Positions 10,327 through 21,489 of a stretch of 56,000 nucleotides of DNA are shown piece by piece. How positions within the stretch are numbered: position 1 is the stretch's first letter; every line of letters begins with the position of its first letter. The notes beneath the pieces are model-generated. The model worked only from the letters and a program-made list of their open reading frames with translations. It was not told where the DNA came from and searched no databases. Origin of the DNA: Cryptomeria japonica (lineage: Eukaryota > Streptophyta > Pinopsida > Cupressales > Cupressaceae); assembly GCF_030272615.1 (NCBI RefSeq), contig NC_081406.1:240614422-240670421 (forward strand). The letters are read 5' to 3'. Made by a program: the position numbers and the translations under genes.

Positions 10327-13300
10327 ATTCAAGAAAAACAAATATTGCTATATAGCAGATTAGGAAGGAGCAACTGATGACTCTAGAGATGAACCAGCAG
10401 AAGACTTTGCTAGTGGATCTGGTAATGGTAAGGAATGGGTGTTCTATGCTTTGAAGGAAGATGAACCATAACCGGCTATCAAAAATAAAGAGAAGGCCCT
10501 AACAACAAAAGTTGAAGATAAGGATGAATGGGTAATTGATAGTGGATGCTCACATCATATGATTGGAGATAAAAGAAAATTTCAGTCCTTGCAAGAATAC
10601 AATGGTGGTCAAGTCATATTTGGAGATGACAAGGCATGTATGATCAAAGGTAGAGGTATTATTTCTTTGGATGGAAAACATAACACTGATAATCTCTATT
10701 ATGTAGAAGGTTGAAGACATAATATTTTGAGTGTTGGTCAATTAGTTGATAAGGCTTTTCAACTTCAGTTTAAAGATACAAAATGCAAAATCATTAACAA
10801 GACTGGTTTGGAAATTGCAACTGGTATTCAGACAGGAAGTAATATTTTTCACTTGAACACTGGTAATAAGACATGTTTGATTGCTCATATTGATGAGAGT
10901 TGGCTATGGCATAAGAGGTTGTGTCATGTTAATTTTGATTGTATTGTTAATGTCAGTTCAACTAAGGCGGTTAGAGATATACCTAAGATTATGAAGCCTC
11001 ATAATCTGGTATGTAAGGAATATCAATTGGGTAAGCAATTCAAAAGTTCTTTAAAGAGCATACATGATAAATCTAATGATGTACTTGATTTGATTCACAC
11101 TGACTTATGTGGTCCAACAAGGACTAGAAGCTTTCAAGGTGATAGGTATTCCATGTTGATTATTGATTACTATTCTTGAATGATGTGGGTGACTTTTCTG
11201 AGGGAGAATTCTGAAGCTTTTGAGAAATTCAAGATCTTTAAAGCGAAGGTTGAAACATAAATTGAATTGAAAATTAAATGTCTAAGATCAGATCATGGAG
11301 GTGAATTCACTTCTCATGAATTTAATAGTTATTGTGAGACAAATGGAATCAAGAGACAACTATCTGCACTTAGGAATCCTCAGCAAAATGGAGTAGTTGA
11401 AAGGAATAAGAGAACCATTTTGGATGCAGCTAGATCTATGATGATGGAAGCCAAATTGCCTCATATCTACTAGAGAGAAGCAGTGAGTACGATAGTCTAC
11501 ACATTCAACAAAGTTCACATCAAAGGTGAAATCGATAAGACCCCTTATGAAGTATGGTTTGAACATACACCTACTGCTAAGTATTTAAAAAATTTTGGAA
11601 GTAAATGCTATATCAAAAGAGATGATTCAATTGGAAAGTTTGATCCTAGATGTGATGAAGGAATATTTCTTGGTTATTCAATTAAGAGAAAAGCACATAG
11701 ATGTTATAACAAAAGATTGTAGAAAATTGTTGAGAGTGCTAATGTGAAAGTGGATGAATGGTACATAAATCATTCTATATCATATGACAGGTAACCAGTA
11801 GTAGAAATGATCATAACTGAACCAATAATGCCTTAACTCGTATAGGAAGCTGAGACAGTTACACCAGCTCAATCATAAAATTCAACTGTGACTGACTATC
11901 AGAGTGGTAAACCTGAAGTTCAAAAGACACCAAGGTATGTAAGATTAAATCATTTTGAAGATCAAATTATTGGAGATAGAAACAAGGGAGTTATGAATAG
12001 AAGATAACTGGCAAATGAAGAGGTATGTCTTATTTCTCAAGTTGAACCAATAACTATTATTGAAGCTTGTAAGGATAAACATTGGTTAAAGGCTATGGAA
12101 GATGAATTAGATCAAATAGAGAAGAGTGAATCTTGGTCTTTAGTTCCCCGACCTAAAAATAAGAATATTATTGAAACTAAATGGGTATTTAGGAATAAAC
12201 TGAATGAGGATGGTCAAGTTATAAGAAACAAGGCTAGATTGGTTTGTAAAGGATATTATCAAATGGAAGTTATTGATATGGTGAGACATTTGCACCTGTA
12301 GCTAGAATTGAAGCTGTTAGAGTATTTGTTGCCTATGCAGCTTATAAGAACTATAAGGTTTATCAAATGGATGTCAAATGTGCATTTCTGAATGGTGATC
12401 TTGAGGAAGAAGTTTACATTGAGCAACCTGATGTATTTTCATTGATAGATGACAAAGACATGGTTTGCAAATTGAAGAAACCTTTATATGGATTAAAGCA
12501 GGCTTCTAGAGCTTGGTATGCAAGGTTGGATAAATATCTTTTGAAGCTTGGTTTTACTAAACGCAGTGCTGATAGTAATCTATATTATAAGATCACTGAT
12601 AATGATATTCTGATTATTGAAGTTTTTGTTGATGATATCATTTTTGGAGGAGAAGATAAACTGTGCATGGAATTTGCTAACAACATGAAAAATAAATTTG
12701 AAATGTCCATGATTGGTGAGATGAAATTTTTCTTAGGTTTGCAGATTACTCAAACTAACAAAGGCATTTTTATTTGTCAAAGTAAGTATCTGAGAGAATT
12801 GTTGAAAAAGTTTGGTATGGAGAATTCCAAACCGGTAAGTACTCCTATGACTACAAGTGAGAAATTATCTATCAAGGATACTTCTACACCGGTAAATCCG
12901 ACAAGGTATAAATATATGATTGGTGCTCTGTTATATCTAACTCAGACTAGACCTGATATTATGAATGCAGTAAGTATTGTTTCAAGATATCAAAGTAATC
13001 CTAAAGAAAATCATGAATGTGCAGTAAAGAGGATATTTCGGTATTTGCAAGGAACAACAAAATATGGTTTATGGTATTCCAGAAATGATGATTTCACTTT
13101 ATGTGCATATACTGACTCAGATTGGGTAGGTGATACTGATGATAGGAAGAGCACTTCTGGTGGAGAATTATTTCTTGGAAAGAAATTGGTTTCATGGATA
13201 AGCAAAAAATAGTCATGCATTTCTTTATCTACTGCAGAAGCTGGGTATGTTGCAGTAGCAACTAATTGCACTCAAGTTTTATGGATGAAGCAAATGTTGA

Positions 13301-13578
13301 AGGATATCAGGGTAAATTGTAGTGAACAGGTAGTTATCTAATATGATAACTCTATAGCTATTAACATGTCAAAGAATCTTGTATTTCACTCTAAGACTTA
13401 GCATATTTCAATAAAGTATAACTTTTTGAAGGACAAGGTAGAAGCAAAGGAAGTCAAATTGGTTTATGTGAATATTAAAGAACAGATTGCAGACATATTC
13501 ACTAAATCGCTGTCTATGGAATCATTTGAGTATTTGAGAGACAGGTTAGGGATTTTTGCCCCTTCGGCAGAGACTTGA
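10327..13578 (+). pseudogene. Copia pol (protease-integrase-RT-RNase H) remnant
   Basis: Protease: WVIDSGCSHHM near 10531. Integrase: zinc-binding zone near 10907-11035 (H-x-x-L-C-H; the second Cys of the usual Cys pair is Tyr), then catalytic Asp at 11102, Asp at 11291 and Glu at 11399, a D-D-35-E spacing. Reverse transcriptase: YQMDVKCAFLNGDLEEEVYI near 12361 and the active site FVDDIIFG near 12625; the frame from 12367 to 13212 is open for 281 codons. RNase H: TDSDWVGDTDDRKSTSG near 13111 and LSTAEAGYVA near 13228. In-frame stops occur at 10469, 10712, 11177, 11258, 11471, 11720, 11792, 11834, 11843, 11876, 12005, 13210, 13339 and 13399, and a frameshift lies near 12270. Confidence 0.9.
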
Positions 13579-13732
13579 TTGATTAAGTTTGACATCAATT
13601 TGACATGTATTATCAGAGACATTATTCATTCCAGCACTAACGAGTGATGCTACTACTCAAGCGGAGTAGTCAGCTTTGAGATTCAGAGGTTTATATCATT
13701 GCTTTGATATTTTTGTCAGGTTTTTAGCATTG

Positions 13733-13748
13733 ATGTCAAAGGGGGAGT
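13733..13748 (+). other. Extra polypurine tract
   Basis: ATGTCAAAGGGGGAGTGA matches the functional tract at 13903 together with its upstream GATGTCA/AATGCCA context. It looks like a duplicated pre-LTR segment, which is common in copia elements. Confidence 0.5.
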
Positions 13749-13902
13749 GATAGTAATGTGAAAAAAAATTATTCTGAACCTCACAAAGATATCATTCATA
13801 GGGGAAGAGCTATTGATTGTTGGTTATCTTTCACAGGGGGGAGACTTGTTTGGCATCTCTTGGTACTTAGATGTTTTTCACATCTAGTGTTGCCATCAAT
13901 GC

Positions 13903-13914
13903 CAAAGGGGGAGA
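13903..13914 (+). other. Polypurine tract of copia element
   Basis: CAAAGGGGGAGA is separated by one base from the LTR start TGTTGGCATT at 13916. It primes plus-strand DNA synthesis. Confidence 0.8.
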
Positions 13915-13915
13915 T

Positions 13916-15178
13916 TGTTGGCATTATGGAAGAATTTATTATGTGTTGCATTGATGTTTTGTCATTGATGTCAACACTAGCTGATATGGATGGTTACCAG
14001 TAGAAGATCTAGTGTTACTAGCCGAAGAGATTATTTGTTGGACACTTCTGGCATGTTTGGATCAGTGAAGTATATTAGATTTCATGAATTATATGCTCCA
14101 TGGGCATGTTTTGGTCAATTGGTATTGGCTTTGTAATTGGATGTTATCATACACTCTGATAAACCCTTACCGACACAGGTTTAAGGCTTTATCGAAAGAG
14201 CTTTCATTGTGGAATCATGACGGGATGCACAATTGGTGTTGGTGCAACTTCTTCAAGGATTTTAGGATGCTGAAGATGTTCATTGATTGTGCTTCAATTT
14301 CTTGAAGATATTGCTTTGGCGTGGTGGACCCAAAATAGGTTCAGTATCTATCTAGGTTATGGATCGGTATCATGCTAGTGTGTACTCTACACGTTACCTG
14401 GATGATTCAAGATGATTTATGGATTTATTATTATTATTTTTGTCTTAAGACGACATGGCATATCATTGTAAATGGAATTATGTAATTATATTATTTTAAT
14501 ATCTTTAGGTGGCCGACCTAATTGGTTTAGGCCTTAGGGTTTGTATAAATAAGAGTGTGAAACTCTTTGTAAAGTATCATGGTTATTTGGAAAGGTCATG
14601 GTCAAGGAATACAATGTGTGAATATTATAATATCATTCACGTAGAGGAGTTGATCGATCATTGGTGATCAAATTGGATTCAGAAGAGGATTTAGTTCTTC
14701 GGCATTGAGCTTAACCAGGACTTTAATCACGCATAGTAGATGCTATTTCCAGCAGTTCACTTTATTGGATTGTTTTCCATTTATCTTGAGAAGGTTGTAT
14801 CCTCTCTGTAGTCAATGAGACTCTTTTGTAATGAGCATTATGCTCTAGGCAGTGTGCCTTCCTGCAAGTGCAGGCCCCTTACTGTAACACATACTTTCTG
14901 CAGAAGTATCATTTGACTGCGGGTAGGTTTCCCACCGTGGTTTTTCCCTTTCCAGGTTTTCCACGTATAAATCATGGTGCTATGTGGTATGGTTGGTTTG
15001 CATTGATTATCTGGTTAATTATTAAGTTGTATTGTTTACCGATATCTGTTCCTACCGGCATCTGTCTGTGCTTTATTAGTACTTGATTTGCTTAAGGTCA
15101 TATTATGGATTAAAAGTTATAATCTGTTAACAACTGATTCACCCCCCCCCTCTTAGTTTTTCATCGGTTATCCTGACA
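13916..15178 (+). repeat. 3' LTR of copia element
   Basis: 1263 bp from TGTTGGCATT to ATCCTGACA. The inner 570 bp match the 5' LTR. ORFs inside it (13758-14003 partly, 14084-14305, 14868-15086) are not genes. Confidence 0.85.
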
Positions 15179-15390
15179 GTTTTGGTGCATTTGGAGAGTG
15201 AATTTCTTGGGAATGTGCAAAGTAATTAGCAGAATGAACTAAGGGTTTGACTTTGTATCAAATCGACTTGCTATGACAACTTATGATCATTCAGTGGTTG
15301 ATATTGATTTGTAATTGATTGTAATGATCCATTTGATGATCTATAATGAGTGGTAAAGATCCTTGATGATCTATGTTGTACATCTTAGTG

Positions 15391-16169
15391 TTTTGATGCT
15401 GACCTAGTTGAGAAGGTTATTTATGTCGATATAATTGATGTTTATTGTGTCAGTGTTTTTGAGAAGTGTGTGAAGCCGAACCAGGGTGTGAGAAGATTTG
15501 TTGGAGTGTTGTAGGCTTAGAACCTAATTAGATATGATCAAGCAAGCAATTGAGTGTTGTACACAAATCATTCATTTTTGTTCTCTAACAATTACAACAA
15601 CTAAAATCCCTTAACCGGGTAGGTCCTAACAGGCCTCACATTGTAAAATCCCATAACAGGGTGACTCAATATCTGAGTTCTAAATCCTCTTGCGAGGTTG
15701 ATCCTAATAGATCGAAGCTCCTAATAGGGTTGGGGTAAATCCCTTAACCAGGTGACTCCTAACAGGGTCTGGTCCTAACAGGGCATCATTGTAAGCTTCT
15801 AGTCAAGCTTGGCTCCTCTTAGGGCACATTCCGAAAGAGTGCAAAATATTTGTGGGTACCAATTCCCACTATGGTTTTTCTGCATTTGGGTTTCCACATG
15901 AAAATCATGGTGTTCATATGGTAAATATTTTTGATGTGATGATATTCTTTACTTTCAATTTATACATGGTTTATGAACACTTAATGTACAACATTGATAT
16001 ATCAGTTTAGCAGATATTTACCAACAGATACTGGTACTGGTAAATGACTCTAATGTTTGTCTATGTTTGGCAATGTGAAAGTTTTATGAGTCTAAGTTTC
16101 TGATTTTAAATTATTGTTAATATTGATTCACCCCCCCTCTCAGTATTAACCGGAACCTCTAAGATTAAC
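15391..16169 (+). repeat. Solo LTR, copia-type
   Basis: It runs from TGTTTTGATGCTGACC to CTCTAAGATTAACA. It has the GGGTACCAATTCCCAC, GTTTCCACATGAAAATCATGG and GATTCACCCCCCCTCTCAG motifs seen at the ends of plant copia LTRs, including the element just upstream. Between about 15600 and 15790 the word CCTAACAGGG/CCTAATAGGG recurs about eight times. No internal region follows. The left edge is less certain than the right. The 210 bp before it (15179-15390) hold nothing I recognise. Confidence 0.6.
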
Positions 16170-16196
16170 ATAATAATCATTTACAAATAGGGGATC

Positions 16197-16397
16197 ATGC
16201 TTTTAATGTTCTGTCATGGAACTCACGGATTTTGGCTTTTGTGCAACATGGCCAAATCGGGAATGCATGCAAAGTTTTTGACAAAATACCTAAGTGAAAT
16301 GTCATCACTTCAAGTGCAATTATTTCTTGCAATGCTCAATATGGGAGATTCTAGTATGCATCCCAACTATTTGAGAAAGTTTCGTAAAGAATTATGA
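16197..16397 (+). other. Small ORF retained in both duplicate copies
   Basis: 66 codons; the partner at 49763-49969 is also open with the same reading frame. The peptide has two weakly similar Met-His-x-x-x-Leu-x-Lys segments. I recognise no family, and shared ancestry alone could keep it open. It is probably not a functional gene. Confidence 0.2.
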
Positions 16398-16399
16398 TG

Positions 16400-18050
16400 T
16401 TGTGGAATGCCATGCTTGCAAATTTAATGTCATATATACAAATCTAATTGGATTTAACTAGCCTTTACTCATTTTTTCTCATCAAAGTTATTAACAACAT
16501 AACATAATTTGTGTAGAATCTTGAGATAAGTCACTTTCCTTGGTTTCAATGAAGTCTTTTCTTTAAGAGTCTGCATATAGCTAGATCATGTAGCCTAAAA
16601 TTGCATTTTGTTTGAATATATTGCAGTAACAACTATAGGGAGATCGGTTACAGTTCATCTCATTTAAAAAAAAAAAAATCCTACTAGGGGCTTTGTAAAT
16701 TTTTAAATTACAAACTCTAAAATTTTATCCAATAAAAAAAAATTATGCAACTTGTTCAACATTTTGTGTCCATATTGGAATGAAATGAGTGTGAACAATT
16801 CTAGATCATCCTTACAGGGGCATGGTTTTGAGCTACTCATAAATGGAAATTTTAGGCATTGACAATGTAATGACTCTTCATTTGTGAAAGGATGTTTGGG
16901 ATTTTTTTTTTAAGAAATTAGAGTGTTTTCTAGAAAAACTCTTTGGTTACTATAGGTTTCATCCACAAGTGTGAAGATCTAGTTTTATTATATGAGGTTG
17001 CACAAGAACGAACTAAGTAGAATCCTTCCCTAAGATGATCTTATTTTTTTAGGGGATAATTGCGATGAATAAATCCATCAAGAACTTGTATTTGAGGCTT
17101 ACCACTAATAAAATGAAGATGTGTTCCAACAATTATATATTACATAGTCCCTTAGGGTGAAGAAGCTAATTTAGCTTGATACAAACAAGATTTTAGGATA
17201 TTGATTAATTTATGAATGGCCATTAAGAAAGGATGTTTGTAAATTTGTAGTGCTTATGCACATCACCTTCTAGCCATACAACAGGAGGGTTTGTTGAGCA
17301 ACAAACAAATTTATGTGGCCTTCGACAAGGTTTCTTCTCTAGATCCCCTTTGTTGATTTGGGTTATAGTTAGGTTTGTTTTTGAGTGTTGGGGAGTTGCC
17401 TTAGTTTTTGTGCTCTTTATCTTTGTATCAAGTTGGGTTGGCCTAAATTTTTTATTTATCAAACTCTTTTGGTCCTTTCTGAGTTATCTAGATTATAATT
17501 GACATAATTTGTTTTGTTTTTGTTTTGTTTTTAGAGACCACCATAAAAACACTCATTTAAAATGTGAAAAAATAATATACAACAATTCATATGATATTAC
17601 ATAGTAGAATGGACTTCCTTTGAGTTATATTTCTTACATTTTGAAGATTGAGGAAATACAATCACTACATATACATTTTTAGAAAGATAATTTTAACCTT
17701 ATTTAAGACAAAGTCAACCTATTGTAAGATCTAAGAAAAGTAAAATTAGAAGTCTAAAGAATGTGAAAGCATAAAGAATATTTATTTATAAAAATAAAAT
17801 AAAAATTAAATACTTAACTAATAATATTCTCTACACGATATCAATCATTATATGCAAAACAAAACCTAATTCTATTCTACTATATACTAAAATCAAAATT
17901 ATTATCAACACAAACTTCTAATGTTATATCGAATTTTCTTAATAAGTATTTATAAATTCAATTATAAAAACTCCTTATAATTTTTAAAAGTATTTTAGAC
18001 AAATTACAATTGACAAAACCATTACCCTTTTTTTCCATACCATACTAGTA
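16400..18050. other. AT-rich upstream flank within the duplication
   Basis: No gene is supported. The segment is co-linear with 49970-51530. The minus-strand ORFs at 17223-17462 and 18054-18302 have no recognisable product, and the second is disrupted by a short deletion in copy 2. Confidence 0.5.
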
Positions 18051-18253
18051 TTACTATAGATTAAGAATCTCTCTTCTTTCCCTAGATGAAAGGGAATCAA
18101 TGCATATTCCCGATATCATTCGCCCTTCCTGTCGATCGAAAGGAAGCTGCATTATGATAGGTCTATTAAAAAAATTATGAGCAGGCAAAAGAGCTAAACA
18201 AATTGGATTCGTTACCCTCCATTGGACGAACGAGTCCAAAGCGATGGGCAGGC

Positions 18254-18259
18254 CACGTG
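18254..18259. promoter_or_regulatory. G-box core CACGTG
   Basis: CACGTG in GGGCAGGCCACGTGAAAGCA, about 490 bp upstream of the gene start. The same site is kept in copy 2 at 51708-51713 although adjoining sequence has a deletion. The hexamer is the core site for plant bZIP and bHLH factors; its use here is inferred. Confidence 0.45.
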
Positions 18260-18425
18260 AAAGCACGATCACTGATTTTATCCTTAGTTTTGCAGCCACC
18301 ACAACCTGACTTTGACTAGCTAATAAAACCAGCTCACAATCTCAGCAGATCAGATGCGTATCAGATATCGCAAGGCGAATCCTCACAATTATGTGGTGAC
18401 TCCAGTTGATTAATGTGGTTGATAT

Positions 18426-18617
18426 TTGAATGAGGCTCTCTGGCGGAAGAGGTGTGAGAGGTCACCATCAGAAAACCTGAGACGGGCGACAGAGGAATCC
18501 GGAGATTCAGTCCCTACAATTATTTACATGGCCAATTTGGATTGCGAATGGTATCCGTTTTGGATCTCAACAGCATCTTCTTCTTTGATACCTGGAATAT
18601 CTTGGGCATCTTTCTAG
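18426..18617 (+). other. Upstream ORF, 63 codons, conserved in both copies
   Basis: It opens MNEALWRKRCERSPSENLRR and has no indel relative to the partner at 51872-52063 (8 differences in 63 residues), whereas the DNA on both sides has indels. It lies in a different frame from the main gene and ends 128 bp before its ATG. It could be a regulatory upstream ORF, a small exon or chance. I see no known domain. Confidence 0.35.
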
Positions 18618-18684
18618 TGGAGCTTGGAGTGGCTCCATAGTCCATGGCAGAGAATGAAATGAATCCATCACAGAGGGAATACTT

Positions 18685-18693
18685 TATTTATGG
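18685..18693 (+). promoter_or_regulatory. Possible TATA element
   Basis: TATTTATGG, 53 bp before the ATG at 18746. Copy 2 has TATTTATAG at 52131-52139. A TATA box here would give a short leader and would exclude the upstream ORF from the transcript. The evidence is sequence match and conservation only. Confidence 0.35.
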
Positions 18694-18745
18694 TGGACAC
18701 TAAGCAGGTGTAGGTAGTATTGCAGTGAGTTGAGGAATTGGGGAA

Positions 18746-19879
18746 ATGGAAGAAATCATTTCATGCATGGAAAGCTTTCAGTTGCTGAGAACATTGAGCT
18801 TTACTGCAAGGGCTGGATTCGCGAGAGAAGGTTATGTACACATGGCTCTGTTTTTCTCTGCACTTGCTTTTTGTTTCTGGGCATTTGTGCTCGGGTGGTG
18901 GAAGAAGCATGTCCAATCAGTATTTACGCTCTCTTTATCCCCTTGTTTTTCTTTCAAGTTTAACCCTAGAATGCTTGAGATTAGCAGAGTTCCTGCCATG
19001 ATGTTTGCACCGGATCAGGTCTCCCATATAAACAATCCAACTGTTTACTGTGAGGGTCGCTGCACAAATACAGGGACAAGTATGCCGGCAGAAGAGAATG
19101 AGAGTGAGAGCAGAGGAAAATTTTATATGAGATTTGAGTGCTCTCTTCAAAGTCCCGAGGAACAGCCTGCTCATGATATTTTCCAGAACAGAGAAGAGGG
19201 CATTGCAGACTGTAAGAGTTCTGATCCTTCATTCTCCTCGTCTAGTGCCAAGCAAATATTTGGCCTGGGAAATTTCAGAAATTATGAAGAGGCTGGTTTG
19301 GAAAGTCCAAATAGAGATCTTCTCAAGCTTTTGTTACTACCGGAGTACATTGTAAAGTGTTCTGATGTTTCTTGGAGCAGGGAACTGTTGGCCGCCAGCA
19401 CAGTGGATAGTATTAATACCGTCCGTCTGTGGGATATTCCGGCGAGTAGGTGCCTTAATTATATGAAGTTCGAAGACCCGACTGTTATTGCGGGTGCTCG
19501 CTTTTCGAACAGTCCCCATCTCCATTTGCTGAGTGGTATTGGGATTTCAGGGGAGAAATCTTCATTATATGTGTGGGACACCAGGAATTTTATGAAGCCG
19601 CTTAGTTTCTCTTTGGGAAAGAATTCGAATTTCTATATTGTCGAATTTATTGATAAAAAGGCTTATGTTTGTGATGATTTGAGTGAAAAAATGTTTGATT
19701 TAAGGATGGCTGGTGCACCAGTTCTTGAAATTTGTCCAGGGGTTCAGAGGAGAGATGCATTAACATCGTCATGCTTAATGGATAAGGAAACAAGGGCGCA
19801 GTTAAGGAACAGTTGTAACTTACATGATTTTGGTCTCTACACATCGTCTCTTTTGCAGAAATTGGTCCGACTCCTCTGA
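18746..19879 (+). CDS. Unnamed WD40-like protein with N-terminal membrane segment (copy 1)
   Basis: 377 codons from ATG at 18746. Residues about 33-53 (FFSALAFCFWAFVLGWW) form a strong hydrophobic segment followed by Lys-Lys-His, so the protein is probably anchored in a membrane with the rest cytosolic. Residues 80-190 are polar, rich in Glu and Ser, and show no domain. From about residue 205 there are WD40-like blades: LLAASTVDSINTVRLWD, LLSGIGISGEKSSLYVWD and a weaker one ending MFDLR. This is fewer blades than a full propeller, so the gene may continue in unseen exons. The last 30 codons contain GTAACTTAC and TTTTGCAG, which resemble intron ends but would bound an unusually short intron. 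It is 88% identical to copy 2 with no indels. I do not recognise the gene family by name. Confidence 0.7.
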   Translation: MEEIISCMESFQLLRTLSFTARAGFAREGYVHMALFFSALAFCFWAFVLGWWKKHVQSVFTLSLSPCFSFKFNPRMLEISRVPAMMFAPDQVSHINNPTVYCEGRCTNTGTSMPAEENESESRGKFYMRFECSLQSPEEQPAHDIFQNREEGIADCKSSDPSFSSSSAKQIFGLGNFRNYEEAGLESPNRDLLKLLLLPEYIVKCSDVSWSRELLAASTVDSINTVRLWDIPASRCLNYMKFEDPTVIAGARFSNSPHLHLLSGIGISGEKSSLYVWDTRNFMKPLSFSLGKNSNFYIVEFIDKKAYVCDDLSEKMFDLRMAGAPVLEICPGVQRRDALTSSCLMDKETRAQLRNSCNLHDFGLYTSSLLQKLVRLL

Positions 19880-20180
19880 TTATTGAATTGATAATTATTC
19901 ATGTAGATAATGATTGTTTGAAAGGATTTATCATTTTCTTCCGATGAATTCTTTGTACAGTATCTTATGTCCTAAATGGTTTATAGAATCCGTAAATTGT
20001 GTTCAAGGGTTTTGCAATACAAAAGTTGTGAAAACATTTCCAATGAAAAAAGTGGCTTCGTAATCTTGAAGTGAGATTCGATGTTATCAATCTTGCTGGA
20101 TAATGCCACTTGGTTGGTGTCTTTTCAATTGATCATTTTTATTATTTTCTATTTTAGTAGTGATCCCGTTGATCTATTAA

Positions 20181-21489
20181 CTAGCACCTTGTATCTACAT
20201 GAGGTTCAAGGATAAGTCGATAGGATATCAAAAGTAAACATTAAATGTTAAATGTATGAAATTTTTCAGAGTATGTGATAAATTGTCTTGATAGCTTCTA
20301 GATTTAAATGTGTAAGCCAAATTTTTCAACTGAGCATGATTTCCCTTTTCATGTTTAATCATCTTGATGATGGTTCATGGAACATGATTTGAAACGTTGA
20401 TGAAAAAATTGATCACACAATCAATTTCAAGTTTATTCATCTTGATGATGGTTCATGGAACATGATTTGAAATGTTGATGAAAAAAAAGATCACACAATC
20501 AAATGCAGAAGCTATAATGACAAAATTCAAAATATTTTAATATTGTATACTTAGTTCTATAATAATTAGCTAAGCTTAAGGGTAGAGCATTTACTGCTTG
20601 ACAAAATATTTATTATTATTAAGAAAATAAAATAAAATTTTATGTTAATTTAATTTGTATTATGTTAAAAAAAAATGTAAAATATAATATTATTTTTTTA
20701 TTATGATTGAATAAACTATGAAAAGTTAATTTTTCTTACATGGTAACACTTGAGAAGTGGTACCTAGATATTTATACCCATTGCTTTCTACGAAGACTGT
20801 GACGTGACGATAAGAATAAACAGTGAAGGGGAAAAGCCATTAAAACATGTGTGCTTTACATGAACAATGGTGACCACGAAAATTAATCAAATCGATAGAA
20901 AAAATCACGTGAAATCTAACAGTGGTTCATTATGACTATAATATTATTTTATTATAGTTAGTATTATATTATCATTATATTATCTTTATTATAATATGCA
21001 TATAACTATTAATATATTTTATTTTATTATTAATACTATAATATTTTTTCTTAATTATACTATTTGATTATATTATTATTATTACTATATTATAATTCAT
21101 TAAAACTTTACAAATTTAATAATAAACAAATCTAAATGCCCATATAAATCATTTAACTTTACTCCCTAAATAAAACATATACAACTTTTTATAAATTTCA
21201 ATATGCAAAATCTCCTTTTCTCCTATTTAAAATAAATAAAAAAATCATATAAACATAGCTTTCATATGTTACGTTATTAAACACTAAAGACAATCAAATA
21301 AAGCTTATAAGTATATTATAAATTTTAATAAAGAGAGGAATCCATGTAATGCAATAGATTAACAAAGTCATGTTCTAGGATTTAGATGTCATTTCAACGC
21401 ATATTTCTATAGTGCAAATTAATTTTTTTTACTGTATTAACTATGGAGTGACTAATTATGAGATGTCATGTTACTAACAATGAGACGTC
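20181..21489. other. AT-rich intergenic region
   Basis: Mostly TTATTATTA-type low-complexity sequence (20600-21120) with no supported gene. The only structured part is the tandem pair at 20352-20506. Confidence 0.5.
20352..20506. repeat. Tandem duplication, 78-bp period
   Basis: Two copies of TGTTTAATCATCTTGATGAT... through GATCACACAATCAA, differing at a few bases. It is a simple local duplication. Confidence 0.8.

Larger units (their letters stand above)
8741..15178 (+). mobile_element. Ty1/copia retrotransposon, decayed
   Basis: A nearly complete copia element: truncated 5' LTR (8741-9317), primer site, gag, protease, integrase, reverse transcriptase and RNase H in the order that defines Ty1/copia, then purine tract and full 3' LTR (13916-15178). 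The pol order (integrase before reverse transcriptase) is directly visible. Coding regions carry more than ten in-frame stops and at least two frameshifts, so it is dead. The LTRs differ at many sites, indicating an old insertion. No target duplication can be scored because the left edge is deleted. Confidence 0.92.
16178..20180 (+). repeat. Segmental duplication, copy 1
   Basis: It matches 49750-53690 in the same orientation over about 4 kb, by eye near 85-90% with many small indels outside the coding part. It starts at TTTACAAATAGGGGATCATG and fades after CTTGGTTGGTGTCTTTTCA and TTTTAGTAGTGATCC. It contains a complete gene plus about 1.6 kb of upstream AT-rich DNA, so it copied a gene with its regulatory region. 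Confidence 0.9.

Noticed and set aside
18054-18302. 82-codon minus-strand ORF, possible divergent gene
   Set aside because: A roughly 20-bp deletion breaks it in the duplicate copy, unlike the main ORF, so it is probably not under constraint.
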